Below, piece after piece: positions 21,201-33,400 of a DNA stretch of 52,436 nt; positions within the stretch are counted from its first letter, which is position 1; every line of letters begins with the position of its first letter. The position numbers were made by a program, and so were the translations under genes. Source of the stretch: Hirudo medicinalis. Its lineage: Eukaryota > Annelida > Clitellata > Hirudinida > Hirudinidae. The stretch spans positions 26,586 through 79,021 of the forward strand of contig MPNW01000210.1 in the NCBI GenBank assembly GCA_011800805.1, written 5' to 3'. Under the pieces are notes generated by a model, which was given only the letters and a program-made list of their open reading frames with translations, ran no database searches and was not told the DNA's origin.

Positions 21201-24200
21201 CGTCGTCCATTTCAAGCCTTAGTAAAATCACCGAGTTAAATCGTTAATTATAAAAACAAAGCAATTCTTAATCAATTAAATTCAAAATAGTTAATTAATA
21301 ATAATTAATTAATGATTAATGCATTATTCTCTTGAAGAAGAAGACAATTTGCAGACCAGGAAGTTGTTGTTGGAGGTTCAATAAGTTGTTGTAGTCGGTG
21401 GAGAAATAAACGGAACTTCTTTTGAGCTTCACCATGCCCTTGGAAGTGGAGATGGGGAGATTTTGGACGACCTCGGATGTTGGGAAGGAGGTCGGGTGGA
21501 GTTGGAAATAATTTTTGAGGCAAACTGTGTAAGCAATCAGCAGGTCTTTCGATAGCGTCTGAATAAGTCGAACCATAATAGCAACATTTGCTAAGAAAAC
21601 TTTTGAAAATAAATTCTAAATTTCACTCAAGAATGCTTGCCTTGAACTTCTCTTTGTCCTTGAGGGAATGTAAAATGTGATGCTTCACAAGATCCTTATC
21701 ACTAAGTTTCTTCACTCCAATTCTTTCGAGGATGTTCGTCACCTGAAACCTAGAAACCTGATCATCTGTCCTCGAAAACATTCTGTTGTCGACCGAATTC
21801 AAGTCCTCTTCGAGCAGTCTGACCATTTCTGAGAACAAATCCATCATTGTTACGTCGGGATTGCCATATAAATGATTGCAATAAAAATTTAAAATAACTT
21901 GAATAAAAATAATAATTTAAGCCAAATAAAACAAAATTACTTTTAGAAACGTGACCGTTTCCGAGCCCACTGCCGACAGAATTGTTGTCCGAAGAGAATG
22001 GAAAGAAAACGGACACGGATCGATCCATGCTGACGAGCTGTCCATTGGAAAGTGGAATGAAAGAGATGGCCTTCAATGATTCAATGATGTCACAGCTGTC
22101 TGTGAAGAGGTCATCCAAGGTATTGTGGATGCAACACAACCAGGTGTGCAGCTGTTGGATGTGGCCATCTGAAATATTTTACAATATTACATTAATAATT
22201 GGTTTGAACATGATATGATATGATAGTATAAGTTATCAAAAAACAAAGACCAACCTGAGATTTGACAGGTGTCTTCAATCTCCTCATGGATGTTCTTGAG
22301 TATCCCTTTGCCAACTTGGAGCAAATGTTTGGCATTCAAGACTTGCACACCCACGTCGATCAGAATGGAATGATCCACCAATTTGACGGCCAATGGATGG
22401 AGGTAGTCGAGGCCGGTTTGGTTGAAGAGAAGTTCGGATGTCACAAAGTTTCTGACGGTGGCATCATTGCACATCACCAGTTGTGACGGGTAACACCAAG
22501 ATTCACCTAATATAGTCAATTAATTAATAATTGATTTTAATGAGCAAACATTTAGTATAAAATAAGAGATGTAAAGACTATGATTGTATTTATTTTGAAA
22601 TAACCCGTCCTTAATTTATCATAAGTTGATTTAAAAAGTAATTATTCCAACCTGTTGATGGCAGACATTTTGATGTCTTGAGGTTGGTGATGATGTTGAG
22701 AGCAACTTGCCTGAAGAAATCCAGGATTTCATCCTCTCGGGGCACAAATTTGAAGAACATGCAAACCTCTCTTATTGGATTGGAATCATCCTTGGACTTT
22801 ACAAGTTAAAATCAACAACGGTTTCAACCATATGCAAGAAATAATCTGCTGTAACTAGTTATTTTAAAAATACATTTTATAATTACCATTGAATTTATTT
22901 TGTAACATAATAATTAATTGATGTCATTAATTGATCATTTAGTTGACAAAGTAAACAAACCTTGAAAAACTCAAGAGCTTCCAGGAATAGGACATGAATC
23001 TTGCTCCTGAGCCATTGGTTCCAAAGGTTGTCGACGACATCTTCCCTCGAGGACGGTACGTCAAAGTCACCTGGATTAATTGATTGAAGCAGGTAATAAT
23101 TTGGAGAGTAAGTAATTAAACTGAGTAACACGTTCAAAGAATTTGAAGTCCAACAAACCGTGAATGATGAACCTAAAGCCGTAACTTCTGAGTGGCAGAA
23201 ATGCAAACAGGGGTTGTTTTGGGGGGAGTGAGAAGTTAGACTGTAAGATAAAGTTTCAATGCTTTGTTAAGTAATTGTGTGCATCATTCCTCATCACATT
23301 AAAAGGGACAATTTTAGAACTCTAAAAATGTTAAAGTTACTATTACTCAATATTTTTGTTCTTTTTGATGTGAAATAATTGAAATTCTAAACAGTGCCAT
23401 ACTTTCTGCTGCTCTTTTTCATCACCAGTATCGACAGGGAAGGCCATTGCCAGTTCTGTGGACTGCAATTGAATTCCTGACTTTGCCTGTTTAACAAAGC
23501 ACAATTAAAAATAACGACCATTAAATTATTATTTAATTAAATAGTTACATTGTAATGTAACAAAATATTATCAGTAACTTAATATAATAATTCTATAAAA
23601 ATTTAAAGATTATAATGATGTTGTTACAAGTTACATCACATAAAAAATTTATTTGCTCCAGCCATCCACAGGCATTCAACCGAGTATTCAATAGCAACAA
23701 GTACAAATCCAGAAGAGTGAGTGGAAATTGTTATCATAATTTAAAATTTACCTCTTTGGAGACCTCGGAAGCATCGACCACCTTCTTGACAAACAGCCAC
23801 CTCTCCACCACCCCATCGTGGGTTATTTCCGTGACATTGCCCCCGATATCCTTCCTCATCATGGATCTCACTTCACCTTTTATCTGGTTGTCATCATCAT
23901 CATCATCATTTGTAATAAAAAATTTATCTCATAATAATGCCTCAGTCGATGGTTATATTTCAGAATGAAGAGAAATGTAATGAAATATTGTATCTGAAGG
24001 AAAACAATACCTCGTCCTTGATTATAATTTGTTTCAATCTGTGCAGGAAGAGGAGGAGCGTTGGATGGAGGTCCTGAAACTTTGACTGAATTCCGACCGT
24101 CTGTTCGGCCATCTTCAGCGGAAGCACGAACTTCGTGGTGTAACTGAAAAGCACATCGATGGCGGATGAATTTTAATACTTATTATTTTTTAATTAAAAT

Positions 24201-27200
24201 TTGTTTTTAAAATAATACGTTAATTAAAATTATTTATTTTATACATTAATAAATGTACGTAATATGCATAATAAATATCTTTTCAAACTAAATGTCTTGT
24301 GCAGACAAACCCGTCGTCTTTCAAGGCCTCGCTGTCGGCACAAATGCTTCCCTTCCGATCTATCCAATGCGGAAGAATGTACCCCAAGGAACCCGAACTC
24401 AGATCGAACTTTATGTGGAGGCCCCTCGAATGAACCTCCGGCCGATCGCTGATCCTGAACACGGACTTGAAGCCTATGCCCTTCTGCCCGATGTACCCGA
24501 GTTTGTGTTTGCCTTTGGTGGTCCTGCCGACGTCGCAAATGGCTCTGAGGTCGATGTCTCTGAAGCCCACCTCATTGTTCAGCACGACGATGACGTCTTT
24601 GTGCAGACTGAACTGGAGCGATGGTATTGATGGTCTGTCAGAAAACAAGTGATTGTTTATCAACTTTATATCAACAATTGATTAATTAATCTAAATCACT
24701 GATAGCATCCTGTAATTTAAAAATGTAACATGAGAGCGCTTATAATTATTATTTATTCGTGATTCATGCACTCACCCGGTGCAGTTGTACTGGTTGTCGT
24801 CTGCATTCTGCACCAGCTCCAGAAGGAAGTGAGCATCCCGACTGTACAGGTCCACCGAGAGTCTTTCCAGGCTCCTTCCGAGGCGATCCTGCTGCTTTTC
24901 CAGGAGTTTCTTTCCGTCTTCTTCCAACCCAATTCCCAAACCGAACTCGTTCTTGCGGATGTCCTCCACCAACCACTGCCAGTGAGATTTCATGCCGGGA
25001 TTGAAGGAGGTTGAATCAAGTTGAGGCAGAATGGTGGTTTCCATGTCCACATCTTCGTCTTTGCTGATTTGTGAATCACAATCGGTTGACGAGGTCATGA
25101 TTCTCATCTGTGTCTTGTCACCCATGCTGTGGTCATTAGCTGGCAGTTCCAATGTTTCCTTTAATGTGTTAATATGTTGCACTTATTATTAATAAATTAT
25201 TATTAATATTATTAACTAGTTGTCATTGTGAATGAAATAGTTTCAAAATTAGTGACTCTCTCATTAAATTCTATCCGTATTTAACTCGTGGTTTCAATTT
25301 AAAAGAATAACATGTCGTTCATATTTTTACTTTTCCAACTTCGCAGTAATCATCATTCGACAAAATGATAACTTTATTTTTGGGCTTCTTTTCTTCCACC
25401 TCCAGGGAAGCATCTCTGATCCTCTTTCTTTTCTTGTTCTTCCTCCGAACTTCCTTCTCCTCGGTTTCCTTGGGAGCGAGTTTGTCTTCGAAGGACTTCT
25501 CAAACCAAGCAGGAATGCCCCTGTAAAAGCCGATCAGTTCCAGTCTGTTCAACTTTCTGACATCTCCTCTGGCGGCCTCGAGGATCAGTTCCTTGGATCG
25601 GACGCTTCCCAGAAGTTCGCTGATTGGCTCGAGGAATACCTGAAGGTGTCGGTTTTAATGTTTTCAAACAATAACACTTCTGAACATAATATAAAATAAT
25701 TATGCACGAATAAATTATATGTAATTGATTGCTTAACATACCTTTTGAATGAGAGAAGTTGCAATGAGAATGGGGATCGTGCACAAACAGTCGAGTATGA
25801 AGCGAGCAACGTTCTTGTCCTTTTCTTCGTCAGTCCCTTGAGAAGGTTAAAATATAAAAATAACTATAGGTTTCTATCGCATCGGTAATAATTAAACGCA
25901 GTGACTCCAAATACCTGATTCCATCAGTGACACCTTCAAAGTGTTGGCAAACAATTCTTCAGAGAAATATGTGGTTCCTCCCTGGTTCACAAGACACGAC
26001 ACAAAATGTCCGCACGTCGCGGCAGCATCGCCGGCCTCCACGCCTTTCCTGAACTCTTCGATGCTCGAAGTGGCACGTAATTTCAACAATTTTCCAGGAT
26101 GAACCTCCAGTGCAAGGACATCCACCTGCATTGTTTTCCCATTAGTTTCCAGGACGACCTGTTGGATGCCCCCGTTCTGCTTTAGGAAGGACTTAATGTC
26201 GCCATGTTCGGGCTTAAAGACGACATCCCAGTTGGACCATTCCGAGAGGTCGTGCAGTAAGGGGCAGTTGTGAAGGCACAAGAGAGCCTGATCTCGGCTC
26301 ATCGATCCATTGAGTCCGACCGTTCGCTTTGACTTTATTAATTTTTTCCTGAAATGACCTCGAGATTGTTATAATGACTTTCTAACGGACATAATTTAAT
26401 CATGATCCTATAGCCAGCAAAGCACTGAGGTTTAAAATTTTTAAAAATAAATCATTAAAGATAACCTTAATGTTAATATCACGTGATTTTAAAGTGCTCA
26501 TGATCAAATAGATTACTAACAGGCTTTTCCCCAACAGTGCCGATTCATAGATGACATTGTTGGATGCAACGTCCTTCTTTGATTTCATCAGTTGATCAAA
26601 GCTGCCGAGATAACCCGTCTCTCGAACATCCGAGACTTTGTAGTGGTTGCAGATGGCTGATTTAATGATCTGTTTGTTTCATAAATAAATTTATATGCCG
26701 TATTTTAACGTTCAGTGAAAGTCATCGAAAGTAATAAAGTCTCGGAAACCTTGGAGCTTTCTGATCCGCTGAAACGTAAACACTGCCTCACGATATCTTT
26801 CAATTCTTCCACTGGAACCCTATAAGAAGCACCACTGTTTGTTGATGATGACGATGATCCGAGACTGGTGGCACCATTTTCCTCCAACAACTTGAGAAAG
26901 TCAGAAATAAAGATTAAAGCCATGACAGGTTGCAGTTAACATTTTGCTGTTTTCTTATGACAAACCTTTTTGGTTTCTGCATTTTCGGCAAGAAATGCTA
27001 AAAATCCCTGGGTGGAAAAGTCCCCAAAATGGGTGACTTGCATGTCATCCACAATCTTCTTTTCAATTTTTGACAATGCAACCAGGGAAGGGGGACCACT
27101 TTCAAAGCAAATTTCCAGATATTCGAGTAGTTTTTCGACAACTTGTTCTAAAATATTCCAATTTTTAATTTAGAATCAATAAAGCATCTGCAATACTTAG

Positions 27201-27397
27201 GTCTTGAAAGTAGATAACAGGTGTTTGCTAAAATTTTGCAATTATTTTTAAATGTTTTAATTTACCACTGGAGAGAATGCTTTTAGGTTTGGATTCAGTC
27301 TCCTTCATTGCTTCTTTGTTGAAGAATTCACTAATCTGGTCCTGAGAGAAGTTAACAGCCATCTGCAAATAATGTGGTTTTATTGCAAGATAAATGT

Positions 27398-27440
<43 letters not shown>

Positions 27441-29680
27441 GTTAATTTATAATGCGCCATTTGCATAGCGTCAGAGNGTCATTAATAATAATAATAATAA
27501 TAATAGTAATTTATAATGCGCCATTTGCATAGCATCAGAGGCACATTAAAACATTAACTAGAAATTTGAAATTTACCTGAAAGATTTGGCTAATCAGCTC
27601 CTCTTTTTGCAGTAAATCTCTTAAATTTGCTATCTTTCTTAGTGTTGCATTACTAGATGTGAACTTGGGGTCGGCATCTGAAATATAAGCGAGCGAAATC
27701 CTAAAAACACTCAAATCTAGAAGCTCAAAAATAAAAGAACAAATCTGAATATTAAAATTTCTATTGAAGCGAATCTAATTCTGAAGATGTGCTTAGACAT
27801 ACAAAAAGTAATTCAATAACTCTAAATTAAGAATCAATATCTGCATATTTATACAGTGCCAAAACATTGAGCACCAGGGGCTCTTCAATGAGAAATGTGA
27901 GCTCGCAAACTCACAGGATGAAGTTTGTTCTCGAATTTTAACGTAAACGTAATGCAATTTCGAGAACACCTCTCCTACATATTGCGTCGGTCTCACAAGG
28001 TCTTGCCGATTGCCAGAATCACCTGCATCGAGATAAAAATATTTATGGAACATTTATGATTAAGATGACATGAGATAGAAGAAAACGTTCTAACAAATAT
28101 CATCGTCCTGGTCATCTCTGAGGAAAGGTACTGAAGCAGCAAAATTATTGAAGGCCTCCTTGACAATCAGACCCAGTTCACTTTCACACTCCAGTATGCA
28201 ATCGTTGATAAGTTGCTCATTTGCTTGGGTAAACCTTTTAAGCGTCTGCAAGCATAAATAACATTATTTACTTGTATAACATTATTTTATTAATCATAAT
28301 TTATTTTACAGTATAATTAATTAATAATTTTAAAATTTTAATATCTGCTTGATGCAGCATAATTAATGATGTTTACAGTTATTAAAAAAAATTATGCAAC
28401 TAAATTATCACATTATAAATACCTCAAGAAGAAAAGAAAGTAACAAAATAAAACCCTTGTGAATGGAAAATTGAATCATTTAAAACTAAACCACAACCAT
28501 CCACCATCTACCTGTATGACCAAAGGAAAGTTGTTGATTTTGACACCCAAATCTGTGGCATTCTCAGCCTGGTGGAAAACCCGAACAAACTCCATGAAGT
28601 CCGCCACGTCGACTCTTTCGTGTCTCTTTCTGTTCATGAACTCGACAAGGTGCGTCAACAATTTGATCGTCGTCAATTTAAATATCGGCTTGTTCTCCGA
28701 AACCTGCAAGTGACACGTCTCAGCCTGTTACTCATTCATGATGCCGGTTAAAAATATTTTGATTAATAATGCCAATTAAAACGTCATAATGATTGAATTT
28801 TTAATGTTTGGTTGGAATGCTTCCCACTTTGAAGCAGCAGACAACCATTAGAAATTACCTGGAACAGCACGAGGACGACTGGAAGCTTTTTGAAAGGACC
28901 GAGTTTCAAGTCCTCAAAAGACGTCAATTCACCGCCGACTTTTATTGGACACTGTCAACAAATGTTTAAAATGTAATCATAATATCTTATTGAAATGCTT
29001 TAATGTAATGTAATATAATAAAAAATCATCACCACAACTTATTAAAGATAATTTTGTCTCATTAAGCTTCAACAAGCAAATAAACACCTTGGCATTGTTG
29101 TTGCGTTTGAGGAGGTCGAGTATGTGGAGGTCGAGGTCGTATAAAGTGCAGACTCCTCTCCTGCAGATGTAACCCTCAACAGTGGTGTTGACCAGGGTTT
29201 CCAATCTTTCCAGGTCGTGAATGCACGGCAATTGGCGGACGTTAACAAGTCCTAATTGAATGACCGAAGGAACTCTGAAGCATTTTATCAAGTAATCAAA
29301 TTTTTTTTTATTACGTTGACAATTTTTCAACCTTTCAGCAAATGGCAGTATTTTTACACTTCAAATAATATAATAAATATTAGCTCATCAACATTGTGGG
29401 ATATGACAATACTTACAAATTTCATAGCCTGCGTTCAAATAAACTTAATGCAGAAATAAGGAAATGTTGACGTAAATTGAGGCACCTACTTGTACTTCTG
29501 CAGCATTAGTTCCTCAATTTTATGGCAGGTTACATGTTCATTGCTTTCAGCAATTACGTTTATAATTTCTTTAGCAACTTTGTTGAGGTCATTTGTGTGT
29601 GGAGGAACACTTTGAAATGGAGATTGAAAGGTTCCATGGAACTGTTGTGGACCAGTCCCAAAAACTTGTCTGCTATGCAT
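17544..29680 (-). CDS. NO VEIN-like giant protein: GHKL ATPase plus C-terminal DUF3883 (34 exons, about 2,474 aa)
   Basis: Exons in transcript order: 29680-29490, 29274-29088, 28951-28859, 28703-28512, 28245-28095, 28022-27915, 27677-27577, 27362-27266, 27147-26966, 26890-26750, 26669-26521, 26348-25915, 25836-25742, 25639-25331, 25158-24776, 24634-24311, 24143-24011, 23883-23752, 23486-23403, 23240-23159, 23070-22961, 22796-22652, 22506-22255, 22168-21956, 21897-21641, 21558-21357, 21217-21066, 20880-19496, 19369-19140, 19012-18876, 18780-18569, 18395-18335, 18215-18028, 17855-17544. Every junction keeps phase except one internal shift in the 20880-19496 exon. The length is close to plant NO VEIN (about 2.7 kb of codons), the family best known from vascular patterning; the animal homologues have no settled function. 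The domain order GHKL ATPase then PD-(D/E)XK is seen directly. Exon 14 has a basic KNKKRKRIR segment, a possible nuclear signal. The start at 29680 is the first ATG in the first recognisable exon; an upstream exon could extend it. Confidence 0.8.
19496..20880 (-). CDS. largest exon of the NO VEIN-like gene, with a reading-frame break near 20717
   Basis: The first part reads ESTLWKNYAHLL...LKKLFELINK in one frame, which closes with TAA shortly after (GNRVKILHRA then stop). The remaining 450 or so codons are in the minus-one frame, which overlaps as VWEPSENSASSV...FTLATIKVDG and continues with family-like sequence (SSFGHLLKSSKWIPVW). Restoring one base near AACAAG/TTTGGG joins both parts. Alternatively a 59-bp intron from GTGAAA to ATCAAG (roughly 20709 down to 20651) also restores phase, but it deletes residues that look conserved, including a Trp. 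A sequencing error, a true null mutation or the tiny intron are all possible. Confidence 0.6.
21639..21641 (-). other. GC-AG intron donor (NO VEIN-like, exon 25)
   Basis: Exon ...GAGAAGTTCAAG followed by GCAAGC. Only the GC donor keeps phase 0 with the next exon ACGCTATCGAAA. The GT donor further on (GAGTGA) would lead to a TGA in the next exon. Confidence 0.65.
24311..25158 (-). other. GHKL/HATPase domain exons of the NO VEIN-like gene
   Basis: Two exons (25158-24776 and 24634-24311) encode the sacsin/Hsp90-type ATP-binding fold. The N box is clear in LLELVQNADDNQY (helix Glu and Asn). It is followed by a strand (VIVVLNNEVGF), the G1-type segment ICDVGRTTK, and the glycine-rich lid GYIGQKGIGFKSVF. 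These are the residues that bind Mg-ATP in the family. The preceding SVDLYSRDAHF is the typical lead-in in NO VEIN and sacsin proteins. The catalytic features look intact, so ATPase activity is expected (inference). Confidence 0.85.
27400..27545. repeat. (AAT)n microsatellites flanking two repeat fragments, in an intron
   Basis: Within the NO VEIN-like intron between exons 7 and 8, (AAT)n runs at about 27400-27441 and 27483-27506 are each followed by a copy of TTTATAATGCGCCATTTGC and ATAGCGTCAGAG, related to the interspersed repeat at 5158. An ambiguous base (n) at 27477 falls between the copies, so this tandem duplication may be an assembly product. Confidence 0.7.
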
Positions 29681-30412
29681 ATCTTCTTGGTCAACTTTAA
29701 AATAAACAAGAAATATTAACTTCAACATAACTTGATATCGTTAAGAATTATTCTGCAGCGAGTTGTTTACAGTAAATGTAGTTTGCTACAAAATTATGTA
29801 GCTGGAAATTGTCATTCAGTTTTAAAGACAGGTGAAGAAAAACAAAGCAACGCATATCAATTGCTACTATTTGTTGTCAAATAGTGTCACGCCAAAGTAC
29901 CTAAAAATGTGCTCTGTTCATTAACATACTTTTAAGAACTCAAATTCTTACGTTTGAAAACGATGACTACTTATTGTTAACTTATAAAATTATTATACTC
30001 TTAAACCAATAGCTTAAAAGTAGCTCAACCTAAAAAAGCATAAGTTCATTCAAATATGCTTTTTAAATGTGTCAACGGGCGTGTTTACATGCACCAAACG
30101 TCGCTAATATAAACAGGACAAAGACATTTGAACATCTTATAAAATTGTAATTTATTAAAAAAAAACTAAAAGCAGCATTAAAAATATATTTTTTAAATTT
30201 AAATTAAATGCTATTAATTAATGTTTGGATTGCATTTTTATAATCAATAACGTAATTAAGATCATCGGTTTTATTAAAATAATAATGTGTTAATAATATT
30301 TAATGTGAATAAATACTTTAGCTTTACTTATATAAAAACTTTAATTTTAGTTGGAGTATAACTGACGACCACCGGTGCGGGCTAAGAAACGCCCCCGTCT
30401 AAATGTGTAAAC
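29681..30412. promoter_or_regulatory. divergent promoter region, NO VEIN-like and GRTP1
   Basis: About 0.73 kb separates the two start codons, which point away from each other. No TATA box was singled out. The stretch is AT-rich, with a less AT-rich block at 30362-30430 (GACCACCGGTGCGGGC) just before the GRTP1 ATG. A TTTTAAAG acceptor-like end just before 29694 allows an upstream non-coding exon for the minus-strand gene. Confidence 0.4.
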
Positions 30413-33400
30413 ATGGCAGATTCAGGGAGCGGGTTTGTTCAACATTGCTTTCTGCACCATTTCGTGATTTGCATGCGATTTTTAGGATTACGTCAATAAC
30501 TCATGCGCTGAGTAGTTGTACTTATTTTGTAGTACCTAGCACTAGGGCATGAATATTCTCTGCAAAATTCATTGATTTAAACTCTAGCCTTTTGTTATTG
30601 AAACAGCAACATAGACTCTTATGGATTTACACTTCCAGACGATTATGACTTTAAAACGTACGAGGAATTCATGACAAAGTATCTACACATAATGTCGCAT
30701 AGATCAGTCAGGTGGTCTACTTTCTTAAATGAGAGTATGCCAATCAAGACCTCGAGAAAGTGTTAGCTAATGTTTTGAATTAGGCTTTTTTGCTAATGAT
30801 GTCTTACACAGTGGCGGACTGGGAGATAAATCTTTACCGGGAAATAAGGGCGGCACTCATATATAGAAGTCATATTTTATTTGTATTCTACATAGTATCT
30901 ACTAATATAAATATTTTGATTTACAATAATATTTTTATTTTATTTTATGATCACCAAAAATAAGCAAATAAAACTAAAACACAAACATAACTGAGATGGT
31001 GTCCAAAGGCAAAAAGCCAAAGGGATTCACATCCTGCTATGTAAAAGAATAATTTAGAAATTTTTTTATAACAAACGAAATAAGAAAAGGCAAAATGAGA
31101 ATGTGTGTAATCTAAAAATAAGAAATTATGGAATATTTTTTAAGGGTTTTATAAATTGATAAACTTCAGAAAAAAGTTTCCAGCATTTAGCATGAGCATT
31201 AGGATGGCCCTTATATGATGAAAAGACATTTTTTGAAGTCTGACCCTCTCAAATTGTTCCATTTCATTAAAAAAATATTATGAGCAAAGTTTGATAAAAA
31301 AATATTATTATTTAGAGGTCGCTCAATGTCGTCAAAGTTTTCTCATACGAGAATATGGTATCTGACCGAAGTCGATCCACAATCATCACAGGTTTCACAA
31401 AAAAAATTAATTCTAACAACTGCAAATAATTCTCACTTATAGAAACAAGCAAAATCATCTGTAATAAATACATTTAAACATCATGACTATTTTGCCCGGG
31501 TTAATTAATCAGGATTTTTTTTGCATCCTGAAAATTTGCCCAATTCTGTTCGATAACATGCATAGCTTGTTGCAGCTGTCCTTCGCTTTTGAATCAGCCA
31601 GACTTTGTGGCATCTTGAATCAAAACCAACTCTAGTTCTGCACGATCATTCCTTACTGCCTGTGAAGTTAAGATTGCCTCTGAAGCCTTAAAGTCATCCC
31701 TGCTATTCCATGAATCAGGATCTTTGGCTAGAAATCCAACTGGCAAGCTCAAACTAGAAAACAGATTTCTGCTTATCTTTGAGACTAAATTAGGAAGTCT
31801 CTTCTGCTGAACTGTTATCAAGTCCACATGGACAAGTTTCAAAGATACTTATTCTCCTTTTTTGTCAACTTTTTGGTGATTTAGCTCTTTGTGGTGGAAT
31901 TCAAATCAGAATCGAAGAGACTGAAAAGGGTCAAATCTTATGACAAGTACCAAAGATGACCTGCAATCTTGCTTGGTGATGCAGTTTTGATATTCTGGTC
32001 AGGGTAAGCATGGAGTTGTTGAACAAGTTGTAAATCATTCCTGGCTGCTTTTGAGACAAGAGGTACCAAGAACCAGAACTTGGTGTAAATATTCGCAATA
32101 AATATGGTGCCACGACTCTTGCAGTATCATCTTAAACTGTGACCGAGAGTCAAGGCCATGATGCTGTAAATTGACCCAGGAGTTCGACACTTCTTTCAAT
32201 TTGGTGACTTTCCTCCAGCTGTTGCTCTCCTCTAACACAGCTCCACCAGCATGCTAACGAGAATTTGTGAACTCAGTGTCATTTGGAAATGCAAAGATCA
32301 CTAATCATGTATAATAATTTAATTTAATTTATTTAAAATAAGGCAACAATGGACGAAATTTCAAAATGAGAGATGATTACAAAGTGCTAGAACAATTTTT
32401 TATTTAATTTGTTTAAGATTTATTTAAATGCTATGTCAGCTGCCCACGAGGTGTCCTCCACGAGTTATGCTACAAGCTTACCGAAGGAAATTATAAATTA
32501 TTTAATTAAATACACCAAAAGTTCTTAGTTTCTGTGCGTGCAATTACATTTATATTTATTATATTACTGAAAAACTTCATTTTAATAAAATATTAAACAT
32601 TTAGGCGAGCCTTGGTTCTTTTGCTGAATTGGATTTTCTCGGGCGACTAAAACTTTGTTGAGCAACTTCTAAATATTGTCCAATCCTGCTCATATTTGGC
32701 ATGAATTATTTTTTTGTATTTTGGAACTCATTTGTGGGTTCAGACAATAAATTTTAAAACTTCTTAAATAAGGGCCACCCTAATGGGCACAAAAATAATA
32801 TACAATACATAAGAATCTTTTGTGAGATTCTTCATGTTGTCAAAGATAAGCATCTGTTGAAATTGTATTAATTAGGTCTTTCTCACAAGATAGCATTGCT
32901 TCTATTTCTGTGTTTCTTATACAAAACTAATCAAAAAAATGATGCTATCTTCATGCTAGTTAGTGACACTCAAAGTGAGCGGCTAGAATTTGAACTACCA
33001 ACGGAGCGTCGCCAAAGAGAAAGCCTTAACCGTCCGGCTACAGACACTTTCACGATTATCGATAAAATCGGACGGTATTATCGATGTAATTATCAGTCGA
33101 GATGGCAGACATGAGTGAACAATAGGCTATTAACAGGAAATTTTCAGTTATAACTTGAAATATTATTTTATGCACATTCCATAAGAGGGGTGCACTTGGA
33201 AAATTCCCAGTCTCCCGATGGGCCAGTCCGCTACTGGTCTTACATCAGAAGGTAATTTGTAAATAATTACATGTAAATATATCTCTACAGTGAAAAGATT
33301 TATTAGGAAGGGAATCCCTCCTGAACACAGACCATTGGTAAAAATACTTACAAAATGTTTCCATTATTACAATAAACTTTACATTTATGGGATGTTCAAG

